Shown: positions 24,891 through 34,180 of the stretch, in pieces
Numbering within the stretch: position 1 is the stretch's first letter
Layout: every line of letters starts with the position of its first letter
NCBI RefSeq assembly: GCF_003054705.1
Contig: NZ_QAYX01000018.1
Span: 62,001 to 126,000, forward strand
Reading direction: 5' to 3'
Length of the DNA: 64,000 nucleotides
Source: Opitutus sp. ER46
GTDB taxonomy: Bacteria > Verrucomicrobiota > Verrucomicrobiia > Opitutales > Opitutaceae
The notes under the pieces: generated by a model
What the model was told of the DNA's origin: nothing
Database searches by the model: none
Seen by the model: the letters and a program-made list of their open reading frames with translations, nothing else
Position numbers and translations under genes: made by a program

Positions 24891-27521
24891 TTACTGGTGG
24901 GCACGATCTGAGGCCAGCGCCCGCTCCGCCGATTGGATGGCGCTTTGCTCGACGATCCCCGGCGCGAGCGCGAGGTAGTTCGAGTAACGAAAGTTCTCCA
25001 AGCTACTATCCCAGGCATCAACTGCGATCAGAGCGTCGGTACAAATCCTGAACACGCGATACCCAAACCCAGTCAAGTATTGGTATACCTCGCGCAGCGT
25101 AATCCCAGCATCCCGGTAGGTGCCGCCATACTCGAACTGAAGGACCTTGATTCGCTCATGGCCCAAAGCCTCGGAGGCACCGCGAAGGACCTCCAGTTCT
25201 CCGCCTTCGGTATCGATCTTCAAGAAGCTGACCTCTGCGATACCGATCTCTGCCATGAAACAGTCGAGACGCCGAGCCGTGACGACCGTCTGGGTGCCAT
25301 GGATACCCAGCCTATGCTCCACGTCGGCCCGTCGAAAGAACGAGTTCATTCCAGAGAACTCCGAACGGTCCTCGAAACAGATTAATGGCCGCTGCTCATC
25401 CATGGCGGCAAACGCCAGCCGATGTAATGTTGCATCGGTACCTCCCAGGTTAGTGGAAAGTATTTCAAACGTGCTTGGCGTCGGCTCAAACGCGTGGACG
25501 CGAACGCCCGGGGCAGCCGAAAGCACCGCCCGGCTCCAGTCGCCAATGTTCGCCCCGACATCAAACACCGTATCGCCCGCCTTGATAAAGGAGTGTACAA
25601 CTCTGAACTCCCCGTTCGTTTGGGGATTGTCGTTGTCAAAGCCGCAGTTCAACGCTGCCTCGCCAGCCATTCGCAGCATGGGCATGCCTCGTTGTGGAAG
25701 AACGTTATCTTTCGCGCCGGCTGGTGTCGTGATTTGAGCAAGATATTTGCGCAGGTCACGACGCCACACGTCCCACATCCCGAGTTCGCTGGGCACTTCG
25801 GCCACGATGTACTCGCGCAGGAGAGCGTCAGCGGCGGCGAGCAATTCGTCCCGTCCCATGTCGGTCACCTTGACCGCCATCGCCTCGACGTTGGCCAGGT
25901 AGGGAGGACGGGCCCATCGCCAAGTCTTGGTCTCAACGCTGAAACCCAGCCGGCTGAGCACATGCCGGTATTTCTCTTCGCTCCATCCATCGTAGTGAAT
26001 CGCCCACCCCGCCTCTTGAGAGCCAAAGCAGTGACGGATTACTGCTTGTTTGATTCCGAACGGAGCATCGGAAACAAGCTGCTGGGCGCAGCCGAGCACG
26101 TCGGGCGTCTCCAGGTGCAGCCGACCACCAACCTTGAGCGCCTCATGCCAGATGATCAGCATGCCAAGCGCGTCCGACCGTTTAAAATGCTCAAAAACAT
26201 GGTGCAGGCGGATCTCATCCACCGAGCGCGGCTGCAACCGCAGCTTGGTGACGTCCGCAAAGACGTCTGCCCCGATCACCGTCTGGCAGGTGTGCTCGGA
26301 GGGCGGATAATCCACGTTCACATAACCATCGAAGTGCTTCTCGCCGCATCCAAGGTGCAGTCGCAACGGCGTACCCTCGCGGTGCACGCCGCATCGGATC
26401 AACGCGGCGCACGCGTCCTCGCCGGGGTTAAGCCGAGGCCGGTCCTTACTGGGCTGGGAAGCCGGAGCAGCGGTGGCCGGTAGGTTTGGAGCGAGCGTCT
26501 TCAGCAGCGTCTGCGCCGGAAGGAAGTCCGGTACGCCCGCGACAAACTCGCGCAAACGCTCGATCGCGAGAACGTTGTTACCAGCGAGATGAAGGGAGAC
26601 GCATCCATACCATCGGCCTCGCCACTGCGGAAACCCAAGCTGCACCAATTCGGCAAACCGCTCGCTCGCGTCGGACATCTGGCCGCCGGCCATCACCACG
26701 AGGGCCTGCCAAAGCCGATAGTGGAGACCCAGGCCGAAAGCTTCGGAGCTCCGCGCCGCCTCCGGCAAGGCGAGCAGCGCCGCCCTTTCCTCGCCGCGCG
26801 CGGTGCCGATGACGCCCTCGGCCGACATCAGCTCTTCGATTGGCAAGTTCGCGCCGTCGAACAAACGGCTGATGGTGATGGCTTGGACGACATCGGTCGC
26901 CTCGCAGGGACAAGCCGGGGGCACCGCCACGGCCACGTCGCCGAGGACCAGGAACTGGTAGGCTTCGTCGATCGCGAGGACCGCCCGATGGACATCATTG
27001 AGCGACGGAAAACCACAAAAGTGGGCAGGCGTTTCGACGGCGAGGGCGCGGTTCTCAAACAAACGAATATCGCCGATCAGGATAATGACGTCTTTGCGAC
27101 CGCCCCTACCAATCGCCTGCAGTTCGGAAATCACGGGAATACCCGCGCGGCGCACAACCTCCGCGTCCCGCCGCCCATAGGCGTTCAACGAAACGAGCAC
27201 CCGGCCCGTCGCAGAAGGCAGGATCTGGCTGATCAGCTCAGGAGCCGCACCTTCGTGCACGGTGATGTTCCGAACCTGTTTACACCTAACGCGGGTCGCG
27301 GCAGCCACTGGGCCAGATCGGACGCAATCCACCGCCTGAACATTCGTGGCGGCGCTGACCGCAGATTCGCCCTCATCCGAGCCCACATCCACCATCGCGG
27401 TAATCCCGAAACGTCGCGTGATGTCCTGGAGAAAGTCAGCGCGCAGAGAACCGGATAAAGTCTGGGCCCGCCAGACCCTAAGGGGTTCGTTCTGGGCACG
27501 GTCGGAGTGAGGTGAACTCAT
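24891..27521 (-). CDS. Double methyltransferase fusion (class I + FkbM) with unknown N-terminal domain
   Basis: An 876-aa cytoplasmic protein. Residues 1-185 form an alpha/beta domain beginning ITAMVDVGSDEGESAV, reminiscent of a degenerate SAM-binding site. Residues 190-360 are mostly helical, with TPR-like content. Residues 379-588 are the methyltransferase module duplicated in the neighbouring gene. Residues about 635-850 are an FkbM methyltransferase (TVFDVGANIGDWS, VHAFEPTPSTFEIL, FLKIDTEGGELEVL), a family that O-methylates sugars and antibiotics. It is the first gene of the leftward pair and is transcribed from the AT-rich region it shares with the rightward glycosyltransferase gene. Probably involved in glycan methylation; the acceptor is unknown. 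Confidence 0.87.
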   Translation of the reverse strand: MSSPHSDRAQNEPLRVWRAQTLSGSLRADFLQDITRRFGITAMVDVGSDEGESAVSAATNVQAVDCVRSGPVAAATRVRCKQVRNITVHEGAAPELISQILPSATGRVLVSLNAYGRRDAEVVRRAGIPVISELQAIGRGGRKDVIILIGDIRLFENRALAVETPAHFCGFPSLNDVHRAVLAIDEAYQFLVLGDVAVAVPPACPCEATDVVQAITISRLFDGANLPIEELMSAEGVIGTARGEERAALLALPEAARSSEAFGLGLHYRLWQALVVMAGGQMSDASERFAELVQLGFPQWRGRWYGCVSLHLAGNNVLAIERLREFVAGVPDFLPAQTLLKTLAPNLPATAAPASQPSKDRPRLNPGEDACAALIRCGVHREGTPLRLHLGCGEKHFDGYVNVDYPPSEHTCQTVIGADVFADVTKLRLQPRSVDEIRLHHVFEHFKRSDALGMLIIWHEALKVGGRLHLETPDVLGCAQQLVSDAPFGIKQAVIRHCFGSQEAGWAIHYDGWSEEKYRHVLSRLGFSVETKTWRWARPPYLANVEAMAVKVTDMGRDELLAAADALLREYIVAEVPSELGMWDVWRRDLRKYLAQITTPAGAKDNVLPQRGMPMLRMAGEAALNCGFDNDNPQTNGEFRVVHSFIKAGDTVFDVGANIGDWSRAVLSAAPGVRVHAFEPTPSTFEILSTNLGGTDATLHRLAFAAMDEQRPLICFEDRSEFSGMNSFFRRADVEHRLGIHGTQTVVTARRLDCFMAEIGIAEVSFLKIDTEGGELEVLRGASEALGHERIKVLQFEYGGTYRDAGITLREVYQYLTGFGYRVFRICTDALIAVDAWDSSLENFRYSNYLALAPGIVEQSAIQSAERALASDRAHQ
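25755..26386. repeat. 632-bp duplicated methyltransferase segment, copy B
   Basis: Partner of 24048-24679. The identity starts and stops abruptly, inside coding sequence on both sides, and preserves reading frame in both hosts. This is as expected for a module copied between two genes or for repeated gene conversion. Confidence 0.95.
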
Positions 27522-27925
27522 AACGTAAGGATGGAATGCCGACTAGGCTGGCGGGGCGGCGTGCAGCAGAAGTGCGGTCCTATGCGCGACAGCAGCCGAT
27601 ATGCACGGGGAATTGTTTGCCAGTGTCTGAGGGCACACTGCCAAACAGCAGCAATTCTGCCACAAAGCGTGTATATTCCGTAACAATCTATTTGTTATAT
27701 ATTTATACGTATCAAGATCAACCATCGGCAGAAACTTCCGCATGGATGCTCAAAGGCGTTTCACACCCCGGACGTCCCGTCAGGTGTTTGCAGCGCGGCC
27801 GTAAACCGAGAATGGCCGCAGGCGTCCCAGGCTGACCGCCGCCGCGACAATGCGCTCGAGCCCTATTGGGCAGTTTTTGCCTGGGGCAATGGGGCAATAC
27901 ATAACGTTCTGTTATTCAACATTAA
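27522..27925. promoter_or_regulatory. Divergent control region with inverted repeat and AT-rich core
   Basis: This 404-bp gap separates the leftward methyltransferase genes from the rightward glycosyltransferase gene and must hold both promoters. GTTTGCCAGTGT and ACACTGCCAAAC (27615-27646) form a 12-bp inverted repeat with one mismatch and an 8-nt spacer, a plausible operator. Immediately right is a markedly AT-rich stretch (27660-27725, including TTGTTATATATTTATACG), the likely promoter core. No regulator gene is adjacent. Confidence 0.55.
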
Positions 27926-30900
27926 GTGGACCAATACCCGCAAATGGCAGAATTACTGCTTCGCGACCGTGTGCACACCGCTGCAGCAAACAATTCCCCC
28001 GGCACCTTGGCGCCGGGCGGCGTCGTTACCCCGGATGCCTGCCGCCAAGTGTTGGCGCAGGCCAATATCTCGTCCGAGCAGGCGCCGACGACAGCGGTTT
28101 CTGTGGTGATCAATTGCCACAACTATGCCCGCTACTTGCCGACGGCGGTGGCGAGCGTCCTCGCCCAATCGTACCGTTCGTTCGAGTTGGTGATCGTCGA
28201 TGACGGCAGCAACGACGGTTCGAGCGAGGTGGCAGCCGAACTTATACGGAAGCACTCGGATCAAGGCGTCACCTTGCGGTTGCTCCGGCTTGATGACGTC
28301 GGTCCGACGTCGGCGCGGCGCGCTGGCATCGCCGCAAGCTCTGGAAAGTACCTCTTGCTCCTCGATGCGGACGACAAGGTGGCACCCACGTTTCTCGCGA
28401 AGACGGTGCCCGTGCTGGAGCGCCATCCGAAACTCGGCTTCGTCTACACGGACTCCGAGTATTTCGGCGACGTCCAGCAACGGCATCGCCATCTCGATTA
28501 CGACTTCTCACGGCTCTGCGCCGGCAACTACATCAGCTATTGCGCGCTGATTCGCCGTGACGCCTATACCGCGGTGGGCGGGCACGATCAGACGAATTGG
28601 GGTTACTACGAAGACTGGGACCTGTGGCTCCGGCTGGGGGCAGCGGGCTGGGCGGGGCATCGGGTGGCGGAGCCACTCTTTCTCTATCATCAACACTTCT
28701 CTTCATCTTTGTCGGCGTTCGCGCGACGGCTCGATCCGATCTACAAAGCCTATGTCGTCCATCAGCACGCCACGCATTATCGCCCCGAAGCCGTGGCGAC
28801 GGCTCGAGCGCTACTGGCGGAAATGCCGGCCGGCTGGCACGCCAAGCCCCCGCTGCGGGACCTCGCAAGTATTCAAGCGGTGCTCTCGCTGAACCCGGGC
28901 AACCGCCACGTCCTCTATTTCCTCGCCCTTGCGCAGGCCCGCGCAGGCGGGATTGCCGCCGCGATCGCAACGTTACGAGAACTGCTCACCCGTCATCCCG
29001 GCGATGAACAGGCCCTCGAGCTCAGTACAGAATTGACAACAAAGCAGGGAAATGGCGCGACCCCGCCAAGTGCACCCATCGACCTGCGGGCGAAGACAGT
29101 CCTGCTCTTTACCGACGATGTTGGGCGGGGCGGGGCCGCCCACTACAACCATAGCGTTCTCCTGGGATTGCGCCGGGCGGGGGCGACCGTGGGCAACGCC
29201 CAGCCCAAGCACGATTCGCCCTTGCTGCGCGAGCAGGCCGCCGCCGGGGTGACGCACCACTGGCTTGCATATGAGCCGGAGCATGATTTTGCCCGCTCCT
29301 TTACCGACGAATCGGATGCCGAGCGCATCATCTCCGCCACTCGTCCCGACATCGTCTTCTTCAGCGACTGCTGTGCCCTTTCCAACCTCGCCGCCAAGGA
29401 GGTGGTGTTGCGGCGGGGCATCCCCTACGTGCTGATCTGCCACTCCGAGGCCGCATACCTCGCGGAGCGCTTTCCCCAGATTCTGCCACGGGCGACCAAG
29501 CTGCTCCGCGCCGCCGCCGGCGTGATCGCGGTCTCCAAGAGCAGCCTGCAGGTCCTGCACACGGCGTTCGGCCTTCCGCCCACGAAGGGTACGGTCGTCT
29601 ACAATGGTCGGGCGCAAAAATACTTCTCGCCCCAGAACCCCATCGCACGGGAACGCATTCGAAAAGAGCTGGGGCTACCGGCGAACGCCGTCCTCTGCCT
29701 GACCGTGGCGCGGCACGATGCCGCGAAGGGATTCCAGTTCCAGATTGAGGCGGCGCACCAGCTGCGGGCGAAGCAGGAGCTCGGCCCGCTGCACTTTGCC
29801 TGGGCCGGAGAGGGCAATGCCCAAGCCCAGCTCGCCGCGTTGGTGCAACAGGCCGGGCTCTCCGACCGCATTCACATGCTCGGCTACCGCTGGGACGTGA
29901 CGGACTTGGTAGACGCCGCCGACATCTTCGTCCTGCCCAGCTGCAGCGAGGCCCTGCCCTTGTGCATCATGGAAGCGATGGCGAAAGGTGTTCCGGTCAT
30001 CGCCTCGGCCGTCGGTGGCATTCCAGAGGAGCTTGGGGACACGGGTATTCTCGTCGCCCATCCGAACCTGGATCCCAAGCGAACTGTGGCCGAGCTGGCC
30101 GCGGGACTGTCGCGCTGGGCAAAGGACACCGCCGCACGCAAGCGCTCCGGCGTCGCGGCAAAACAACGGGCGAACGAGCTCTTCCGGGAGGAGCTGATGC
30201 TGACGCAAACGCTGGCCGTCATTGCGACCGGTCTGGCTCAGCCACGCGGGCTGCCGGTGACCGGGGCCTCGCCAGCGCCGGCGTTTCAGAACCTGATTCG
30301 CGAAGCACAGCTGGCGCTCCAGGCGCGCAAGCCGCGCGAGGCCGTTGCCCTGCTGGAAGCAGCCGCGGAGATTGCGCCGACACCGGAGGCTGCCGCCAAG
30401 GCGAGAGCCCTGGCCGCGGACGTGAAGCAGAAACTCGCGGGCGCGGTGGCGACACCGGCGGTGCGGGCCGACAATCTCAGAGAGGCGGAGAACCTCATCC
30501 AGCAGTACCACTCGTCTCCCGCGGACACCCTGGTGCTCACCAGGTTGAACGAGATCCGACGCGCGCTAGTGCAGGGTTTGCTCGCATCGGACCCGGGCCG
30601 GCTGGAAGGATTGTTTGCCGGCGAGTTTGGCCGCGTCTTCCGATCGCTCATTGCGAGCGGGTTTGTGGCGGAACCCGCCTCCGCTGAGCTCGAGGCACTG
30701 TTCCGACCGGCAGCCGGATCCGAGGCCAAGTCGGTGCTTTCCCGTCTGCTCGCCGGCATGCTCGTGCTGCCGGCGCACCGCGCATCGGTGCCACTGCAGT
30801 TCGATACGCTACCGCGCTGGTGCCTGGACGACGTGCTCGCGTATCTGCTCGCCGCTCCCCGGGTATTCACCGCCATGGGCGAGGCCGAGCAGTATCTCCG

Positions 30901-32269
30901 GCATCAGACCGCCCTGGGCGCGACAATCGTGGAGCGCACTCGGACGATGCCGTCTGATCCGCTAACCCTGCGGCTCGCGTCAGACTATGCGCTGAAACTG
31001 AACTGTATTCCGGCGTACGTTGCCCATGCGAACACCCGGGAGCTGATGCGGCACCGCGCCGCGCTACTCGAGTTCACGCTCGAACAGAAAGGAGCATCTC
31101 TCGACGCGAATCTGCCCAGGAGCCGGCGAAGGAGACTCCGGGTCGGCTTCCTCAGCGGCCATTTTGGGGCGCAGACCGAGACGCACGTCACTCTGCCGGC
31201 GCTGCACTTGGATCGAGAGCGATTCGAGACGTGGCTATTCCCCCTGCAGCTGAATCCGTCGCCAGTGGAGCAGCGTTGCCGCGAGCTGGCCGACCATTTT
31301 CACCCGCTCCCGCCGGAAGTCGGCCAGCAGGTCGCAACCATCCGCGGCGCCTCGCTCGACGTGATCATCATCGGCACCAACGTGACCGCGGTGACCAATA
31401 GCGTGGCCCTCCTCGCCGCCCATCGGTTGGCGCCCATCCAGCTGGTCAACTACTGCTCGCCGATGACCACCGGCTTACGCAACGTCGATGGCTATCTGTA
31501 CGGCTCGCTGAGCGTCTTCCCCGATGCAGCGGAGCACTTCACCGAGCAACTCGTCGTATGTGAGGGGGCGCCGGGCGCCCTCGACTATACCGGCGAGAAG
31601 GCGGGCACGATGCGCTTCGATCGCAAGTCGCTCGGGGTCGGTGAACAGGAGGTGCTCTTCGTCAACGCCGCTGCCTGCTACAAGATTCCGCTCGAGCTGC
31701 AGGAGACGTGGGCCTCGTTGCTCGAGCGGGTGGAAAACTCGCGGCTCCTGCTGCTCCCGTTCAATCCCAACTGGTCCAGCCGCTTTCCCACCCAGCGCTT
31801 TGCGCAGACCCTGCACGCCGCATTGCGCCGTCGCGGCATTGCCGAGGATCGCGTCATCCTCGCGGCATCGTTGCCCACCCGGGCGGACGTAAAGGAGATC
31901 GAGCGGCTCGGGGATGTGTACCTTGATACATTTCCCTTCTCCGGCAGCCTGTCCGTCATCGACCCGCTGGAGATCGGCCGGCCGGTTGTCGCCTGGGAGG
32001 GTAACACGCCTCGATCACGTGCGGCCGCGTCTCTGCTACGTGCGATCGGGCTCGACGAGCTGATTGCCAAGGACGAGGCGCACTACCTGACCCTTGCCAC
32101 GCGCCTCGCTCGCGACGGCGCCTATCGCAGCCGAATCGAAACCGCGATCCGGACCGCAATGGAACGTCGCCCGAAGTTCTTGGATCCAGTGGCCTATGGT
32201 GCCGACTTGAGTGATGCGCTGGAAAAGCTCGTGAGCAAGAGACCGACGCAGCGACTGGTCGCGGTCTGA
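27926..32269 (+). CDS. Tri-functional glycosyltransferase: GT2, GT4 and GT41-like domains
   Basis: A 1447-aa cytoplasmic protein with three predicted sugar transferase modules. GT2 lies at about 57-270 (VVINCHNYARYL, VIVDDGSNDGS, LLLLDADDKVAP), with intact nucleotide and metal sites. A short TPR-like segment follows (290-370). GT4 lies at about 391-770 (LLFTDDVGRGGAAHYN, VARHDAAKGFQFQIEAA, PLCIMEAMAKGVPVIASAVG). A helical linker (800-1050) precedes a C-terminal O-GlcNAc-transferase-like GT41 domain at about 1069-1430 (VGFLSGHFGAQTETH, the catalytic-site Lys in CYKIPLELQETW, LDTFPFSGSLSVIDPLE). Such a chain could prime and extend a glycan on a protein Ser/Thr. It is monocistronic and divergent from the two methyltransferase fusions. 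It lies inside the repeat-flanked island. Confidence 0.9.
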   Translation: MDQYPQMAELLLRDRVHTAAANNSPGTLAPGGVVTPDACRQVLAQANISSEQAPTTAVSVVINCHNYARYLPTAVASVLAQSYRSFELVIVDDGSNDGSSEVAAELIRKHSDQGVTLRLLRLDDVGPTSARRAGIAASSGKYLLLLDADDKVAPTFLAKTVPVLERHPKLGFVYTDSEYFGDVQQRHRHLDYDFSRLCAGNYISYCALIRRDAYTAVGGHDQTNWGYYEDWDLWLRLGAAGWAGHRVAEPLFLYHQHFSSSLSAFARRLDPIYKAYVVHQHATHYRPEAVATARALLAEMPAGWHAKPPLRDLASIQAVLSLNPGNRHVLYFLALAQARAGGIAAAIATLRELLTRHPGDEQALELSTELTTKQGNGATPPSAPIDLRAKTVLLFTDDVGRGGAAHYNHSVLLGLRRAGATVGNAQPKHDSPLLREQAAAGVTHHWLAYEPEHDFARSFTDESDAERIISATRPDIVFFSDCCALSNLAAKEVVLRRGIPYVLICHSEAAYLAERFPQILPRATKLLRAAAGVIAVSKSSLQVLHTAFGLPPTKGTVVYNGRAQKYFSPQNPIARERIRKELGLPANAVLCLTVARHDAAKGFQFQIEAAHQLRAKQELGPLHFAWAGEGNAQAQLAALVQQAGLSDRIHMLGYRWDVTDLVDAADIFVLPSCSEALPLCIMEAMAKGVPVIASAVGGIPEELGDTGILVAHPNLDPKRTVAELAAGLSRWAKDTAARKRSGVAAKQRANELFREELMLTQTLAVIATGLAQPRGLPVTGASPAPAFQNLIREAQLALQARKPREAVALLEAAAEIAPTPEAAAKARALAADVKQKLAGAVATPAVRADNLREAENLIQQYHSSPADTLVLTRLNEIRRALVQGLLASDPGRLEGLFAGEFGRVFRSLIASGFVAEPASAELEALFRPAAGSEAKSVLSRLLAGMLVLPAHRASVPLQFDTLPRWCLDDVLAYLLAAPRVFTAMGEAEQYLRHQTALGATIVERTRTMPSDPLTLRLASDYALKLNCIPAYVAHANTRELMRHRAALLEFTLEQKGASLDANLPRSRRRRLRVGFLSGHFGAQTETHVTLPALHLDRERFETWLFPLQLNPSPVEQRCRELADHFHPLPPEVGQQVATIRGASLDVIIIGTNVTAVTNSVALLAAHRLAPIQLVNYCSPMTTGLRNVDGYLYGSLSVFPDAAEHFTEQLVVCEGAPGALDYTGEKAGTMRFDRKSLGVGEQEVLFVNAAACYKIPLELQETWASLLERVENSRLLLLPFNPNWSSRFPTQRFAQTLHAALRRRGIAEDRVILAASLPTRADVKEIERLGDVYLDTFPFSGSLSVIDPLEIGRPVVAWEGNTPRSRAAASLLRAIGLDELIAKDEAHYLTLATRLARDGAYRSRIETAIRTAMERRPKFLDPVAYGADLSDALEKLVSKRPTQRLVAV

Positions 32270-32297
32270 CACCGCGAGGTTCACTCGGCGCGGGTCC

Positions 32298-32399
32298 CGG
32301 ACGGAGATGATCGGCCGATGCCTGGCGCGGCGCTAAGGTCCGCGCCCCACTCTGCTCAATCCTGCAACGGCAGCCGAAAGCTGCCCACGGGCAGCGCGG
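32298..32399. repeat. 102-bp direct repeat, right copy
   Basis: Overlaps the 3' end of the SASA-type esterase gene (stop at 32356-32358) and its hairpin GGCGCGG / CCGCGCC (32324-32346). The matching copy is at 22160-22261, in the same orientation. The hairpin could terminate both the esterase operon and the convergent glycosyltransferase gene. Confidence 0.93.
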
Positions 32400-34179
32400 C
32401 GGAGTTCTCGAGCGTGGCGACGGGATTGTCCTGCCAGGCGTACCGAAGTGAGACCGGCGCCGCCACGGCGGGCGACGACACGCGCACGCCATCGGGCGCG
32501 CATAGCTCGGTGGTGGCGGCGTGCCAGACGCCGTCGGCGCCAGCGAGCTCGAAACCTTGCGGCGCGCCACCCTCGCGCGTGCGGAGGCCCGTGCCCACCG
32601 CGGAGAATCGCACCCATGCGATGCTCCGCTCGAGGCCTTGGGCCATGGGCGCCGGGCTCACCACCGGCTCCTCGGCGCGGCCGTACACGGTCGCGAGAGC
32701 CCAGCGCGCGAGGCGCTCGGCGACGGGGCGCTTCTCGACCGGGTGAATGTTGTCCGCCTCGCCCACGTCGAGCGCCACGACCAGCCCGGTGCGCGGCACC
32801 GTTGCCACCACCTGGCGCTGTGCGTCACGCAGCTCCGCCCAGTCACTCTTGCCCGGCTGGGAGCGGCGTGGCCCGTAGTTGGCCAATTGCACGATGCCAA
32901 AGGGCAACGCGGGATCGCGCCACAGCGTGCGCCACGTGGCGATCAGCTGCTCGAGCCGCGCCGGGTACTCGGCGGCGCGGGCGACATCACTCTCGCCCTG
33001 ATACCAAAGCACGCCGCGCACCGGAATTCCGGCCAAGGGATGTATCATCCCGTGGAACAGCACCGAGGCCGGCAGCCGACGCGCCGGCGCGCGCCAGGCC
33101 AGCGCCCGCTCAACTCGCGCCCGCCACACCCCGTCGAGCGTGAGCGGGACACTGTCGGCCGACCCAGACCGCAGCGTCACGCCACCGACGATCCCGCCAT
33201 TGCCCCAGTGATCGAAAACCCGGATCGCGATCGTCACCGTGCCGCTGCCGGTTACCGAGGCCGGCACCTGATAAACGCGGCGGGCGGCGTAGGCGTTCGG
33301 GATGTCCGAGCCGAGACCGCCCACCTTGACGCCGTTCACGTACGTCTCGTCGAAGTCGTCGCACGCCCCGATCTCCAGCACCAGCGGCTGCGCCTGCCAC
33401 GCGGGCGGCAGCGCCACGGTCCGGCGATACCAGACCGCTCCATTGTGACACCAACCCTGGTCCTGCCAGTAGCCGGGAACCGGCAGCTCCGGCCACGCCG
33501 CGTCGTCGAGCGCCGGACTCTCCCACCCGCTCGCGACCGCGCCGCGCGCCTCATACGCGTACGGCGTGAACGCCACGGCCGTGGTTTCCGCCGCGCCAGA
33601 AGCCGCCAGCGCTCCGGCACTCTCCGTCGGCGGCAACCAGGCGGCGATTTCACTGCCGCCGTACGCCGCGACGATCAGGCCGACCGGACGTCCGGTCGCT
33701 GCCCGAAGCCGCCGCGCAAAATAGTACGCTACCGCGGAAAAATCGCGGCGATGCTCGCGGGTCGCTGGCCGCCACGTCCCGGTGACCTCGCTCGCGGGCG
33801 TGTCGTGCGGCACCCGGCCCACGGTGAACACGCGCAGCGCCGGATCGTCGGCGTCGGTCTCCGCCTCCGGATGGCCGAGCATGCCGAGTGTCCACTCCAT
33901 GTTCGATTGTCCCGACGCCAGCCATACCTCACCGGCGAGCAGGCCGGATCGGCGCGCCTCGTCCTCACCGCTGCGCACGACCAGCTCGTGAGGACCACCC
34001 GGCGGGACTGGCGACAGCTCCGCGCGCCAGCCGCCGCCGCGGTCAGCCACAACACTCGCGTGCTGGCCGGCCAGGGTCAGCGTGACGGTAGCGTCGGGGC
34101 CTGCGGTGCCGCGGAGCACCAAGGGACGTTCGCAAGGCAGCACGGCGTGGTCGCCGAGCCAGGACGGCAGCGTGAGCAT
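32356..34179 (-). CDS. Sialate O-acetylesterase-family (SASA) carbohydrate esterase
   Basis: A 607-aa SGNH-type esterase that removes O-acetyl groups from sugars. The catalytic Ser is in GEVWLASGQSNMEW (residue 92). The second block is GLIVAAYGGSEIAAWLP, there is an inserted beta-sandwich (WYRRTVALPPAWQAQPL), and the catalytic His is in GEADNIHPVEK near residue 478. No signal peptide is evident, suggesting cytoplasmic action, or export by another route. I chose ATG 34179 (MLTLPSW), which starts 1 bp after the stop of the preceding gene; an in-frame ATG 14 codons upstream lies inside that gene. It is the last gene of the GH38 operon. In glycan-use loci this family deacetylates xylan, mannan or sialic acids; acetyl-mannan fits the context. 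Confidence 0.9.
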   Translation of the reverse strand: MLTLPSWLGDHAVLPCERPLVLRGTAGPDATVTLTLAGQHASVVADRGGGWRAELSPVPPGGPHELVVRSGEDEARRSGLLAGEVWLASGQSNMEWTLGMLGHPEAETDADDPALRVFTVGRVPHDTPASEVTGTWRPATREHRRDFSAVAYYFARRLRAATGRPVGLIVAAYGGSEIAAWLPPTESAGALAASGAAETTAVAFTPYAYEARGAVASGWESPALDDAAWPELPVPGYWQDQGWCHNGAVWYRRTVALPPAWQAQPLVLEIGACDDFDETYVNGVKVGGLGSDIPNAYAARRVYQVPASVTGSGTVTIAIRVFDHWGNGGIVGGVTLRSGSADSVPLTLDGVWRARVERALAWRAPARRLPASVLFHGMIHPLAGIPVRGVLWYQGESDVARAAEYPARLEQLIATWRTLWRDPALPFGIVQLANYGPRRSQPGKSDWAELRDAQRQVVATVPRTGLVVALDVGEADNIHPVEKRPVAERLARWALATVYGRAEEPVVSPAPMAQGLERSIAWVRFSAVGTGLRTREGGAPQGFELAGADGVWHAATTELCAPDGVRVSSPAVAAPVSLRYAWQDNPVATLENSAALPVGSFRLPLQD

Positions 34180-34180
34180 G

